Assembly: GCF_044227025.1 (NCBI RefSeq)
Contig: NZ_JBGAFX010000003.1
Coordinates: forward strand, 1-64,000
Length of the DNA: 64,000 nt
Direction: 5' to 3'
Source of the DNA: Dokdonella_A sp044227025
Lineage (GTDB): Bacteria; Pseudomonadota; Gammaproteobacteria; Xanthomonadales; Rhodanobacteraceae
Both the position numbers and the translations under genes were made by a program. Below are positions 24,966-34,059 of this stretch, in pieces; the first letter of the stretch is position 1; each line of letters begins with the position of its first letter. Below the pieces are notes generated by a model that saw nothing but the letters and a program-made list of their open reading frames with translations, searched no databases and was not told the DNA's origin.

Positions 24966-26129
24966 ATGCGACCCGCAACAGCCTTGGCAATCCTGCTTGC
25001 GCCTGCGATCTTCATGTCGGCGCCCGCGGCGACAATCACGCGACTGGACGCCGCCGCCACGCAGGACCTGCACACCAACACGTCCATCGCGATCGGCAGC
25101 GACGGCATGCCGCGCGTCGCCTGGGGCAATGCGGCCGACGGTTCGTTCCGGTTCGCGACCTGCACCGCGCTGGACTGCAGCGACTTCACTTTCGGGACCG
25201 TCGCCGGCGCGGTCGGGACGAGCGCATCGATGGTGCTCGATGCGGGCGACGGCATGCTGCTCGCCTACTACGACACCGCGGCCGGTGCGCTTGCGTTCGA
25301 CGACGGCAGCGTGCGCGCCATCGACGACCCCACCGACGACGTCGGCCTGTACGCATCGCTCGTGCTCGATGGCGCGGGGCATCCGGTGGTCGCTTACGAC
25401 GACCTCAGCAACGCGTCGCTGCGCCTGGCCGCGTGCGTGGACGCCGCCTGCACGAGCGTGTCGATCGTCACCGTCGATGACGATCCGCTCACCATCATCG
25501 GCGAGCATGTCGACGTCGCGATCGGCATGGACGGCCTGCCGGTCCTGGCGTATGCGGTGATGCCCGGCGGAGCGTTGCGCGTCGCCAAGTGCACGGACGC
25601 CACCTGCGCGAGTCGCACGACGCAGGACCTCGACCAGCCCTCGGTCGGGCAATTCGCCTCGATCGCGATCGGCGCCGACGGCAATCCGGTCATCAGCTAC
25701 TACGACTTCCACCAGCAGGGCGCGCTCAAGGTCGCCAAGTGCACCGACGCGGCGTGCGCGCAGCCTGCGATCGTGTCCTTGCTGGACGATCGCGGGCGCC
25801 AGGCCGGCGTGTTCAACGCAATCGCGATCCGACCCGACGGCAACCCGGTGATCAGCTATCGCCGCTGCTTCGCCGACGCCGTCGACTGCGTGCTCGCCGT
25901 CGCCGAATGCCGCACACCGGACTGCGCCGGAGCGGTCGACCTGCTCACCGTCGACCATCGCCACGACGAGATCGTCGGCGACAGCAGCGATATCGCCATC
26001 GGCTCGGATGGCGCCGCGGTGATCAGCTACTACGACGAAACCACGAGCAGCGTGCACTTCGCCAAGTGCAGCGTGCAGACCTGCGCCGCGACCGGAGACG
26101 GCGTGTTCATCAGTGGCTTCGAGGGCTGA
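24966..26129 (+). CDS. Secreted repeat (propeller-like) protein with C-terminal GFE motif
   Basis: 387 residues. Signal peptide LAILLAPAIFMSAPA. The body is about seven repeats of roughly 50 residues with the pattern h-x-IAIG-x-DG-x-P-V-I-S-Y-Y-D followed by L-x-VAKC-x-D-x-x-C, for example ASIAIGADGNPVISYYDFHQ and LKVAKCTDAAC. This suggests a beta-propeller with a conserved disulfide per blade. The protein ends GDGVFISGFEG. Ligand or substrate is unknown. Confidence 0.75.
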   Translation: MRPATALAILLAPAIFMSAPAATITRLDAAATQDLHTNTSIAIGSDGMPRVAWGNAADGSFRFATCTALDCSDFTFGTVAGAVGTSASMVLDAGDGMLLAYYDTAAGALAFDDGSVRAIDDPTDDVGLYASLVLDGAGHPVVAYDDLSNASLRLAACVDAACTSVSIVTVDDDPLTIIGEHVDVAIGMDGLPVLAYAVMPGGALRVAKCTDATCASRTTQDLDQPSVGQFASIAIGADGNPVISYYDFHQQGALKVAKCTDAACAQPAIVSLLDDRGRQAGVFNAIAIRPDGNPVISYRRCFADAVDCVLAVAECRTPDCAGAVDLLTVDHRHDEIVGDSSDIAIGSDGAAVISYYDETTSSVHFAKCSVQTCAATGDGVFISGFEG

Positions 26130-26165
26130 TCGGCGCGGAGCACCCGTGGAGGAACGACAGGTGCG

Positions 26166-27509
26166 TCATGGTCCCGCCTTCGCGCGCACCCGCCACACTG
26201 TCCCGCCCTCGTCCTCGGAGACGAGCAGCGAGCCGTCGCGCGCGACCGCGACACCGGTGGGGCGGCCCCACGCATGCGCGTCGTCGACGACGAAGCCGGT
26301 CATGAAGTCGACATATTCACCCGTGGGAGTGCCATCCTTGAAGCGCAACCGCACGACCTTGTAGCCGGTGCGCGGCGTGCGGTTCCATGAGCCGTGCAGG
26401 GTCACGAACGCGTCGCCGCGATAGTCGGGCGGGAACATCGCGCCGTCGTAGAACGCGATGCCGAGCGGCGCGGAATGCGGCTGGATCAGAACGTCCGGCG
26501 TGATGGCTTCGGCGCGCAGCGCATCGTCGCGCTCGCCGGCGCGGCGCGGGTCGATGTGTCCGCCGATGTAGAACCACGGCCAGCCGTAGAAGCCGTGCTC
26601 GCGCACGCGAGTCGCGTACTCGAACGGCAGGTCGTTGCCGAGGCCGTCGCGCTCGTTGACGACGCACCATGGCAGCTTCGTCGCGGGCTGCATCGCCATG
26701 CCGGCGCAATTGCGCAGGCCGATCGCATACAGGCGCGGCGACGATCCGTCGGCGGCGATGCTCCAGACGGACGCGCGACGTTCCTCGCTGCCCCAGGCGG
26801 CACCGCGCGCATGCGTGCGTTCGAACGTCGCGATGTCTTCGGCGGACTTCTTCGGCAGTCCGTCGGCGATGTTCGACGCGGAGCCCACCGCGACCAGCAG
26901 TTGCTGCGCATTCGGCGCGACGAGGTCGCGCGTCGAGTGCCCGCCGCCGGGAATGTCCTTCAGCACGACTGTGCCGGCCGCGCTGGCCTGCGTGTCGCCG
27001 CTGCGATACGGAAAACGCAGGACGCGCGTCGGCTGGGCGACGTAGAGTGCGGTCGGCTCCGGCCCCGGCGGAAAGAAGGCGATGCCGTAGACGTCTGCGA
27101 GCCCCTTCGCGAAGACGATCGGTTCGGCCGGGAGTTTGCCGTCCGCGCCCGGCCTGAAGACGAGCACGCGACCGCCGCCGGTTTCCGCGAGGAACACGTC
27201 GCCGTTCGGAGCGATGCGCAGCACGCGCGGTCCGTCGAGTCCTTGGGCGACGAGTTCGACCTCGAATCCCGACGGCACGCTGGGCATGCGCGCGCCGCGC
27301 GCTGCGTGCTGCGCCGGACTCGCGCTGACGGTCGAGCGCACGCTCGCCGGATCGGGAAGGTCACGTGCATGGAATTGGCGGCGAACGCCTGGTGCGTCGT
27401 CGCTCCAGTTGCCGAACGCGGACTTGCCTGTGCGCAGCGACGCATCGCCGGCCGCGCTGGCCATGCCGTGGACCAGAAAACCCAGGAGTACCAGGACGAC
27501 GGTCCGCAT
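26166..27509 (-). CDS. Sorbosone dehydrogenase-like propeller protein, exported
   Basis: 447 residues with signal peptide VLVLLGFLVHGMASA. Motifs GLDGPRVLRIAPNGDVFLAE, GGGHSTRDL, VVNERDGLGNDLPFEYATRV, YGWPWFYIGGHIDPRR and LHGSWNRTPRTGYKVV place it in the PQQ-dependent L-sorbosone/glucose dehydrogenase family. It is very similar, motif by motif, to the gene at 28.9-30.2 kb, indicating a recent duplication. It has no GFE-type tail. Oxidation of an unknown sugar in the periplasm is the family role. Confidence 0.85.
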   Translation of the reverse strand: MRTVVLVLLGFLVHGMASAAGDASLRTGKSAFGNWSDDAPGVRRQFHARDLPDPASVRSTVSASPAQHAARGARMPSVPSGFEVELVAQGLDGPRVLRIAPNGDVFLAETGGGRVLVFRPGADGKLPAEPIVFAKGLADVYGIAFFPPGPEPTALYVAQPTRVLRFPYRSGDTQASAAGTVVLKDIPGGGHSTRDLVAPNAQQLLVAVGSASNIADGLPKKSAEDIATFERTHARGAAWGSEERRASVWSIAADGSSPRLYAIGLRNCAGMAMQPATKLPWCVVNERDGLGNDLPFEYATRVREHGFYGWPWFYIGGHIDPRRAGERDDALRAEAITPDVLIQPHSAPLGIAFYDGAMFPPDYRGDAFVTLHGSWNRTPRTGYKVVRLRFKDGTPTGEYVDFMTGFVVDDAHAWGRPTGVAVARDGSLLVSEDEGGTVWRVRAKAGP

Positions 27510-27861
27510 GATCGACCTCGCAGATAAGGACGTTGGGCAGGCGCGGGCACAGTCTGCCATGCGGTTGTCGCCAGGCATAAGTGCCGTTGGCGTTCACGGA
27601 TGTGAGGCAATGACGATTGCGGACATTCAGGGACCGCTCGCCACAGCCCATTTCGACGGCGACGGCTGCCGACGTGATTCGGCGTAGAGGCGCCGACGGT
27701 GCCGTCGATGCGACCAACGCAACGCATCTCCCGCGTCCGCGTCCAGTTGCGCGGCTTAACCGCAGCCGTGCAGATCCGGAGACGTTCACAACCGATACAC
27801 CCGCAAACCGCCACCGTGCAATCTACTCGCGATATCCCGTCGCAGCAGAAGGAAGACTGCA
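27510..27861. other. Divergent intergenic region
   Basis: About 350 bases between the sorbosone-dehydrogenase-like gene and the BON gene, which are transcribed away from each other. Promoters for both must lie here, but no clear -35/-10 pair, hairpin or gene was recognised. Confidence 0.5.
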
Positions 27862-28254
27862 ATGAACAAGACATCAGTTGCGTTGCTCGCGGCATGCGTG
27901 CTCTCGAGCGCCGGCTTCGTTTCCGCAAGCGAGCGGACGGTGCCCGCCGACTCGGCGACGCCGGCCGACAATACCGCCGTGAACAAGCGTGACCAGGACC
28001 ACGACACGACCACGCCGATGGACCAGCCGAACAACAAGGTCGACATCGACGTCGCTGCGAACGTCCGCAGCGCGATCATGGACGACAAGTCGCTGTCCAT
28101 GAAGGCCCACAACGTGAAGCTCGTCGCCAGCGGCGGCGTGGTCGTGTTGCGGGGTCCCGTCGCGAGCGCCGACGAGAAAGCGCGCGTCGCGAAGATCGTC
28201 GGTGCGGTGGCGGGTGTGAACCGGGTCGACAACCAGCTCGATATTGCCAATTAA
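27862..28254 (+). CDS. BON-domain periplasmic protein (OsmY-like)
   Basis: 130 residues. Signal peptide VALLAACVLSSAGFVSAS, a charged linker, then one BON domain (ANVRSAIMDDKSLSMKAHNV, then LVASGGVVVLRGPVAS, KIVGAVAGVNRVDNQL). BON proteins such as OsmY bind phospholipid or outer-membrane components and are often stress-induced. AGAAGGAAG lies 7 bases before the ATG. It is followed 21 bases later by a glycine-zipper stress protein gene ending at a terminator. Confidence 0.85.
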   Translation: MNKTSVALLAACVLSSAGFVSASERTVPADSATPADNTAVNKRDQDHDTTTPMDQPNNKVDIDVAANVRSAIMDDKSLSMKAHNVKLVASGGVVVLRGPVASADEKARVAKIVGAVAGVNRVDNQLDIAN

Positions 28255-28275
28255 CTTTCCCCCAAGGAGAACACC

Positions 28276-28803
28276 ATGAAGGCTTCCGTTTATTGCATTG
28301 CGAACACCACGCCCCAGGCCGAGAACATCGTCGACGCGCTCAAGGGCGCGGGCTTCACGAACGATTCGATTTCCGCGCTGATGCCCGACAAGCGCTCGAC
28401 CAAGGATTTCGCCCACCAGAACAGCACCAAGGCGCCGGAAGGGGCGACCACCGGTGGCGTGGCCGGCCTTGGCGTCGGCGCTGCGCTCGGCTGGCTGGCC
28501 GGCATCGGCGCGTTGGCGATCCCGGGCGTGGGTCCGTTCATCGCTGCGGGCCCGATCATGGCCGCGCTCGGTGGTGCCGCCATCGGAACGGCGGCCGGCG
28601 GCGTGGTCGGTGGGCTCATCGGCATGGGCATCCCGGAATTCGAAGCCAAGCGCTACGACGCGAAGATCCGCGAAGGCAACATCCTGATCTCGGTACACAC
28701 CGAGGATTCGAATCAGCGGGACGTCGCCAAGGACATCTTCAAGCGCTTCAATGCCAGCGACATCTCGACGGGTTCCGAGGCGAGCGTGAAGTCCGCCGCC
28801 TGA
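28276..28803 (+). CDS. Glycine-zipper general-stress-like protein
   Basis: 175 residues. The N-terminal VYCIANTTPQAENIVDALKG and C-terminal NILISVHTEDSNQRDVAKDI flank a central glycine-rich hydrophobic region (GGVAGLGVGAALGWLAGIGA to GGVVGGLIGMG) that should form glycine-zipper membrane helices. The pattern is that of YflT/GsiB-type heat or stress proteins of unknown mechanism. It forms an operon with the BON gene and ends at a clear hairpin (28823-28846). Confidence 0.78.
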   Translation: MKASVYCIANTTPQAENIVDALKGAGFTNDSISALMPDKRSTKDFAHQNSTKAPEGATTGGVAGLGVGAALGWLAGIGALAIPGVGPFIAAGPIMAALGGAAIGTAAGGVVGGLIGMGIPEFEAKRYDAKIREGNILISVHTEDSNQRDVAKDIFKRFNASDISTGSEASVKSAA

Positions 28804-28822
28804 CCCAATGCACCAATGCGAC

Positions 28823-28850
28823 AACGCCGGCCTCAGGGCCGGCGTTTGTC
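28823..28850 (+). terminator. Hairpin terminator after the stress operon
   Basis: AACGCCGGCC, tetraloop TCAG, GGCCGGCGTT, then TG: a perfect 10-bp stem 20 bases past the stop of the stress protein. Only a short T stretch follows, but stem strength and placement fit an intrinsic terminator. It also separates this operon from the convergent gene at 28889. Confidence 0.75.
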
Positions 28851-28888
28851 GTTCGCGTAGGCGACGTATCGCCCCTTGCAATGACGCA

Positions 28889-30184
28889 TCAAGGGTTGGG
28901 TATCGCGCGCACTCGCCACAGCGTGCCGCCCTCGTCCTCCGACACCAGCAGCGAGCCGTCGCGTGCGACGGCGATGCCGGTCGGGCGTCCCCAGACGTGC
29001 GCGTCGTCGACAACGAAACCGGTCATGAAGTCGCTGTATTCGTCGGCCGGCTTGCCGTTCGCTAAATGCAACTGCACGACCTTGTATCCGGTGCGCGGCG
29101 TGCGATTCCACGAGCCGTGCAGGGTCACGAAGGCATCACCGCGATAGTCGGACGGGAACATCGTGCCGTCGTAGAACGCGATGCCTAGCGGTGCGGAATG
29201 CGGCTGGATCAGCACGTCGGGCGTGATGACGTCGGCGCGCAGCGCGTCGTCCCGCTCGCCGGCGCGGCGCGGATCGACATAGCCGCCGATGTAGAACCAC
29301 GGCCAGCCGTAGAAACCATGTTCGCGCACGCGCGTCGCATACTCGAACGGCAGGTCGTTGCCGAGCCCGTCGCGCTCGTTGACGACACACCATGGCATCT
29401 TCGTCGCCGGCTGCACCGCCATGCCGGCGCAATTGCGCAGGCCTGTCGCGTACAGGCGGGCGTTCGTGCCGTCAGGTGCGATGCTCCACACGGCGGCGCG
29501 ACGGTCTTCCGTGCCCCACGCCGCGCCGCGCGCGGACGCGTGTTCGAACGCGGCGATGTCGGCGGCGGACTTCTTCGGCATGCCGTCGGCGATGTTGGAT
29601 GCGGAGCCGACCGCGACCAGCAACTGCTGCGCATTCGGTGCGGCGAGGTCGCGCGTGGAATGACCGCCGCCTGGAATATCCTTGAGCACGACCGTCGCGG
29701 GCGCGCCCGCCTGCGTGTCGCCGCTCCGATAAGCGAAGCGCATGACGCTCGTCGTCTGCGAGGCATAGAGCGCGGTCGGTTCCGGGCCCGGCGGAAAGAA
29801 CGTCATGCCATAGACATCGGAGAGACCTTTCGCGAACACCTTCGGCTCGGAAGGCAGCTTGCCGTCCGTGTCCGGCCTGAAAACCAGGATCCGTCCGCCA
29901 CCGGTCTCGGCGAGGAACAGGTCGCCATTCGGCGCGACGCGCAGTACGCGCGGGCCGTGCAGCCCCTTCGCGACGAGTTCGACGGCGAATCCCGGGGGCA
30001 CGCTCGGCACGCGTTCGCCGCGGTCGGCATGCAACGCGGGACTCGCGCCGACGGTCGAGCGTTCGCTCGCCGGATCGGGCAGGTCGCCGGCGCGGAATTG
30101 CCGGCGCACACCCGGCGCATCGTCGTGCCAGCTTCCGAACGCGGACTTGCCCGTGCGCAGGGCCGTGTCATCGGCCGCGCACAC
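28889..30184 (-). CDS. Sorbosone dehydrogenase-like protein lacking a signal peptide
   Basis: 431 residues if GTG 30184 is used. From LRTGKSAFG onward it tracks the paralog at 26.2 kb closely (GPRVLRVAPNGDLFLAETGG, VVNERDGLGNDLPFEYATRV, LHGSWNRTPRTGYKVV). The N-terminal signal peptide of the paralog is absent: upstream there are only six codons, then the TAG stop of the preceding beta-helix gene in the same frame. The gene was probably 5'-truncated by a recombination event and may be non-functional or mislocalised to the cytoplasm. Confidence 0.7.
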   Translation of the reverse strand: MCAADDTALRTGKSAFGSWHDDAPGVRRQFRAGDLPDPASERSTVGASPALHADRGERVPSVPPGFAVELVAKGLHGPRVLRVAPNGDLFLAETGGGRILVFRPDTDGKLPSEPKVFAKGLSDVYGMTFFPPGPEPTALYASQTTSVMRFAYRSGDTQAGAPATVVLKDIPGGGHSTRDLAAPNAQQLLVAVGSASNIADGMPKKSAADIAAFEHASARGAAWGTEDRRAAVWSIAPDGTNARLYATGLRNCAGMAVQPATKMPWCVVNERDGLGNDLPFEYATRVREHGFYGWPWFYIGGYVDPRRAGERDDALRADVITPDVLIQPHSAPLGIAFYDGTMFPSDYRGDAFVTLHGSWNRTPRTGYKVVQLHLANGKPADEYSDFMTGFVVDDAHVWGRPTGIAVARDGSLLVSEDEGGTLWRVRAIPNP

Positions 30185-30202
30185 CGTGCTGGCGGCCTTC
30201 GG

Positions 30203-31882
30203 CTATCGCTCGAATCCGGTCCAGAATATCCAGTCGACGTCGATCGACGTTTCGAACGCGCCGAGGTCGCGTGGGTTGTCGCCGTTCCCGACACCAGGTA
30301 GATCGACGTTGCGCGGCGCTCCCTCGAAATCCGAACTGCCGGCAGCCGGGGCGTAATCGGTACCGGGCGATTCGACGGCGAGGCGGCCGACCTCGTCGCG
30401 GAAGATCGCGCGGCCGAGCGGAATGTCGTCCTCGGCGGACGCGCCGTCGCGATTGGGTGCCAGCACGCGCTGGAAATGCGTCGTCGATCCGTCACCTTCG
30501 ACGATCAGCAATCGCTGCGGCTGGTCAATGATGCTGTCGGTCGTCTGCAGCAGCAACGGGTCGATGCTGACAAAGCTGACGCCGAAGAATCCGCCGTTGG
30601 CCATCACGGTCGTCCGGTCGATCTGCACGCTGCCCCCATTGAGGGATTCGAAGACGTTGTCGCGCAGCGTATTGCCCGTGACGATGGACTGGCGCAAGGT
30701 GATCGAAGAATCCGCGACCCCTGTGCCGAGGTTGGTCGAAAGGATCGCCGACGCGTTGTTGCCGGAGATCCACATGCCGTCCAGCGCGATGCGCGCGCCG
30801 CCGATGGCCGCGATCAGCGGAAGGGCGCCATTGGCGGATTCGTTGTCGAACATGCCGCACCCGTGACCGGGTGATGGTTGCAATCTGCACATGCCCGGAT
30901 CGATCGCCAGGGTGGCTCCGATGCCTTCGACAAGGATCGGCCTGCCTGCGTTCCCGCGCAGGATCACGTCTCCGACGATTGCATGGTAGGCGTCGCCGGC
31001 CGAAGGCGCGCGCACGTAAACCGCGCCACCTTCGTTGTGCGAAATTTCCATCGGCGCGGCGCTTTCGATCGAGTCGACGTACACATTGCGTACCCCGGAA
31101 AACGAGGCCGTCGATTCCATCCACAGACCGTACCCGTGGTTTCCCCACAGCGTGGGGCCGCTGCCCTTGATGCGGGCTTCCGATGGCGAATGCATCTCCA
31201 CGCCGTGGCCGCCGTTGTCCCATACGCGAACGGACGTGCTCTGGATCTCCAGCACGCCCTTGTCGTGTGCCCTGATGCCGGCGCCGCCGTTGCGCGCCAC
31301 TTCCACGCTGCCGCGAAGGTCCAGGCGTGGCTTGACGGTGGCGTCCGCGCCACCCGAATAGTGCAGGCGGATTCCATCGGACTGGTTGTCGACGACATGG
31401 ATGTCGTCGGCGAGGTGCATCTTGATGGGTCCGTCGAGTTCGATGCCGTTCGAGCCGCCGGAAAACACCAGGCCCGTCACCGAAACATCGGCGGTGTCGC
31501 CACCCAGGCGGAGAACGGGAGCGCCGGTCGAGGCGCCGCGAATGCGCGTGAAGCTCCCGGAGGGTACCGGGTCGGTGCAACTCCGGTAACCGCCGTGGAT
31601 CTCCAGCTGCAGTCCGGGCTTGAGGTCGCCGACATGCACGTTCTCGCGGTATTCCCCTGCGGGCGCGTCGTCGGTGACGATGATGACGTTGTAGCCGTCC
31701 AGTTCGTTGGCCCACTTGATGGCGCTTTCGAGCGTGTACTTGGTGCAGACGCCCGGCGTCTTGCCGACCAGGATCGTGCCTGCTTCCGCCTCGATGGCGA
31801 ACAGTGAGGCCGCTGCAAGGCACGCGAGCGAGAACTGGCAGAGCAGCAGGCGGATGCAGCGAGAAGTCGTTCGAGTGGTCAC
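30203..31882 (-). CDS. Exported beta-helix protein, choice-of-anchor Q type, with GFE tail
   Basis: 559 residues. GTG 31882 is preferred: CAGGAA lies 7 bases upstream and a signal peptide follows (CIRLLLCQFSLACLAAASLF). The N-cap contains ILVGKTPGVC and HGGYRSC, two cysteines in the positions conserved among the seven paralogs. A right-handed parallel beta-helix body follows, then the terminal module TTDSIIDQPQ, VLAPNRDG, ESPGTDYAPA and NPRDLGAFE. It ends VDWIFWTGFER. It is the only family member on the minus strand and is divergent from the next one. A surface or secreted adhesin or carbohydrate-binding role is possible; no catalytic residues of pectate lyases are apparent. Confidence 0.78.
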   Translation of the reverse strand: MTTRTTSRCIRLLLCQFSLACLAAASLFAIEAEAGTILVGKTPGVCTKYTLESAIKWANELDGYNVIIVTDDAPAGEYRENVHVGDLKPGLQLEIHGGYRSCTDPVPSGSFTRIRGASTGAPVLRLGGDTADVSVTGLVFSGGSNGIELDGPIKMHLADDIHVVDNQSDGIRLHYSGGADATVKPRLDLRGSVEVARNGGAGIRAHDKGVLEIQSTSVRVWDNGGHGVEMHSPSEARIKGSGPTLWGNHGYGLWMESTASFSGVRNVYVDSIESAAPMEISHNEGGAVYVRAPSAGDAYHAIVGDVILRGNAGRPILVEGIGATLAIDPGMCRLQPSPGHGCGMFDNESANGALPLIAAIGGARIALDGMWISGNNASAILSTNLGTGVADSSITLRQSIVTGNTLRDNVFESLNGGSVQIDRTTVMANGGFFGVSFVSIDPLLLQTTDSIIDQPQRLLIVEGDGSTTHFQRVLAPNRDGASAEDDIPLGRAIFRDEVGRLAVESPGTDYAPAAGSSDFEGAPRNVDLPGVGNGDNPRDLGAFETSIDVDWIFWTGFER

Positions 31883-32076
31883 ATCGTATTCCTGGGTCGT
31901 CGAGCGCCGACGCCGGCAGGGCGTCGTGCGAGTCATCGGTGCAGGGATGAACGACGGACCGTGAGGGAGAGCGCCAACGGACAGAATGCATGGCGCGCGC
32001 AAAAGGAATCCGACGTTTGCGCAATTGCGGACGTTGCAGACGTGCTGCAGGCGCCGCGCCACCAGACGGAGTTCCC

Positions 32077-34059
32077 ATGCGAAACAGTTTCGAATCCCGT
32101 GGCAGCGGTCGCCGCTGCTGCGTTCGTGCATTCATGCCGGCAGCGGCGCTGGTCGTCGCTTCGGCGTTCGCCATGCCGGCGCACGCGATGATCTACACCG
32201 TCGGCAAGAGCGGCCTTTCGAACAACTGCAGTTTCCCGACCGTGCAGCAGGCGCTCACGGCCGCTGCGCGCAACCCGGGCGCGGACGAAATCTGGGTCAC
32301 GCGCGACGTCAATGGCGGCTACTACCAGAACCAGGCGCTGGTATCGCCCGCACAGGACGTGAAGATCGTCGGCGGGTTCGACGATTGCTGGGACGCTTGG
32401 CCGAGCGGCATGACCGAGCTGCACGGCAACGGCGGCGCGGCGGCTCCCGTGCTGACCATCAATGGCGGCATCGTGACGATCGAGAAGTTGCGCTTCACGC
32501 GAGGCGACGCGACCTCCAGCGCGACGGCGGCCGGTGGCGGCATCCGTTTCGCCGGCAACGGTACGCTGAACATCACCGACTCGCTGATCGACCGCAACAC
32601 CGCGGGCATGGGTGGCGGCATCGCGTTGCTCGCGCAAAGCGGAAGCATCGGCCTCAACATCGCGACGACGAGGATCGCCGAGAACCAGGCGAATTCCGTG
32701 GGTGGCGGCATCGTCCTCATGTCGAGCGCCGGCACGGCCGCGTTCACGGCGTGGGACAACGTCGAGATCTCGGCCAACTTCGCGGTCGAGGGAGGCGGCG
32801 GCATCGCGATGAATCCGCAGTCGATGCTCACGATGAACGGGCGCAACCTCAAGGTCGCCTCGAATCGGACCGCAGGTGACGGCGGCGCGCTGCTCGCTGT
32901 TTCGCCCGTCACGATTCACCTGTCGCCGCGTCCGGATGTGTTCGCGGATGCGTCGTTCGCCTACAACGAGGCGCGCAACGGCGGCGTACTTGCACTCACG
33001 GACCACGCGCGCCTGGGTTCGTCGCGCGGTCGCGCCGTCGTCACGATGACGTCGGAGGATGCCGCGCATCCGTACTGGATGGCATCCAACCACGCGCGCG
33101 GCCGCGGTGCCGTCGTCTACGTAAGCAGGCCACAGGCGCCGCAGAACGGCGACGACGTTTCGGGCGTGTGCACCTGGAACGCCTCCTACTTCGACAACCA
33201 TGCCGACGTCAGCGGGTCGATCGTGGCGCTGGACGGCGCCGGTGCCGTCTACCGCAACGATGCGTCCTGCGCGCTCGTGCAGTCCACCTGCTCAGAGGGC
33301 CAGTTTTGCAACGACGTCGATGGCAACTACGCGCTTCCCGGCGGCCTGTGGGGCGACGAGAGTGCGATGTACGAGGCGCGCAATGGCGCCAGGATAACAC
33401 TGGACAAGCTGCGGATGCGTTCGAACTGGGCCAAGAGCCTGTTTCGCGTCGGCCAGGACGACGGTTTTCCCAGCGCCTCGCTGTCCGCCTCGCAGGCGTT
33501 GATCGTCGAGAACACCGTCGCGTCGGTTCTCGAGCAACGCCAGGGTTCCTACTTCGAGCTCACTTCCGCCACGATCGCGCACAATGACGTCTCCTCGCGC
33601 ATCTTCAGCAACGCGACATACAACTTCTTCCTGCGCGACTCGATCGTCGACCAGCCGCAGGTCTACCTGTTCTGGATCGATCCATTGCAGTTCGGCGGTG
33701 CGCCGGTTTCTTCGGTGCTGTATTCGGGCATCTACTTCGGGACGGGCGATTCGCTCGTGTTCGGACGCCCCGAATTCTCGACCGACTTCACCTATCGCCT
33801 GATGCCCGGATCGGCCGGCGTCGATTTCACGACGTACTCCGGTGGCACCGATGTGTACGGGCGCGGACGCTCAGTGGACATCCTCGCGCAGCCGGATCGC
33901 TACGGCCCGCGGTCGGCGCATGTGCGCCGACCGACACCGTTCGGGTTCCTCATGCGCGCCGCTCGGTCTGCGCGGTGCCGTCGCGCCCATGGCGAAATGC
34001 CGTCGGCGTGCAGCCGTAGCGCGTACGGAAGGCCGTCGAGAAATGACTGTGCGAGTTGA
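32077..34059 (+). CDS. Exported beta-helix protein with lost C-terminus
   Basis: 660 residues as read. Signal peptide FMPAAALVVASAFAMPAHA; N-cap cysteines in SNNCSFPTVQQAL and VGGFDDCWD. The body is the most glycine-rich of the family (AGGGIRFAG, GMGGGIALL, GGGIVLM, GGGGIAMN) with extra cysteines in CALVQSTCSEGQFC. It keeps RDSIVDQPQ and LMPGSAGVDF, but after RYGPR, where paralogs have DLGAFE and the GFE motif, it reads into unrelated sequence and overlaps the AraC gene by 110 bases. The C-terminus appears deleted, so the protein should lack the tail motif. Confidence 0.7.
   Translation: MRNSFESRGSGRRCCVRAFMPAAALVVASAFAMPAHAMIYTVGKSGLSNNCSFPTVQQALTAAARNPGADEIWVTRDVNGGYYQNQALVSPAQDVKIVGGFDDCWDAWPSGMTELHGNGGAAAPVLTINGGIVTIEKLRFTRGDATSSATAAGGGIRFAGNGTLNITDSLIDRNTAGMGGGIALLAQSGSIGLNIATTRIAENQANSVGGGIVLMSSAGTAAFTAWDNVEISANFAVEGGGGIAMNPQSMLTMNGRNLKVASNRTAGDGGALLAVSPVTIHLSPRPDVFADASFAYNEARNGGVLALTDHARLGSSRGRAVVTMTSEDAAHPYWMASNHARGRGAVVYVSRPQAPQNGDDVSGVCTWNASYFDNHADVSGSIVALDGAGAVYRNDASCALVQSTCSEGQFCNDVDGNYALPGGLWGDESAMYEARNGARITLDKLRMRSNWAKSLFRVGQDDGFPSASLSASQALIVENTVASVLEQRQGSYFELTSATIAHNDVSSRIFSNATYNFFLRDSIVDQPQVYLFWIDPLQFGGAPVSSVLYSGIYFGTGDSLVFGRPEFSTDFTYRLMPGSAGVDFTTYSGGTDVYGRGRSVDILAQPDRYGPRSAHVRRPTPFGFLMRAARSARCRRAHGEMPSACSRSAYGRPSRNDCAS
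33911..33932. terminator. Palindrome at a convergent gene end
   Basis: GGTCGGCGCA, TG, TGCGCCGACC: 10-bp perfect arms. It lies 18 bases past the stop of the AraC gene (minus strand) and inside the truncated end of the beta-helix gene. Its position fits a stem terminator for the AraC gene, though no T-run follows. Confidence 0.45.
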
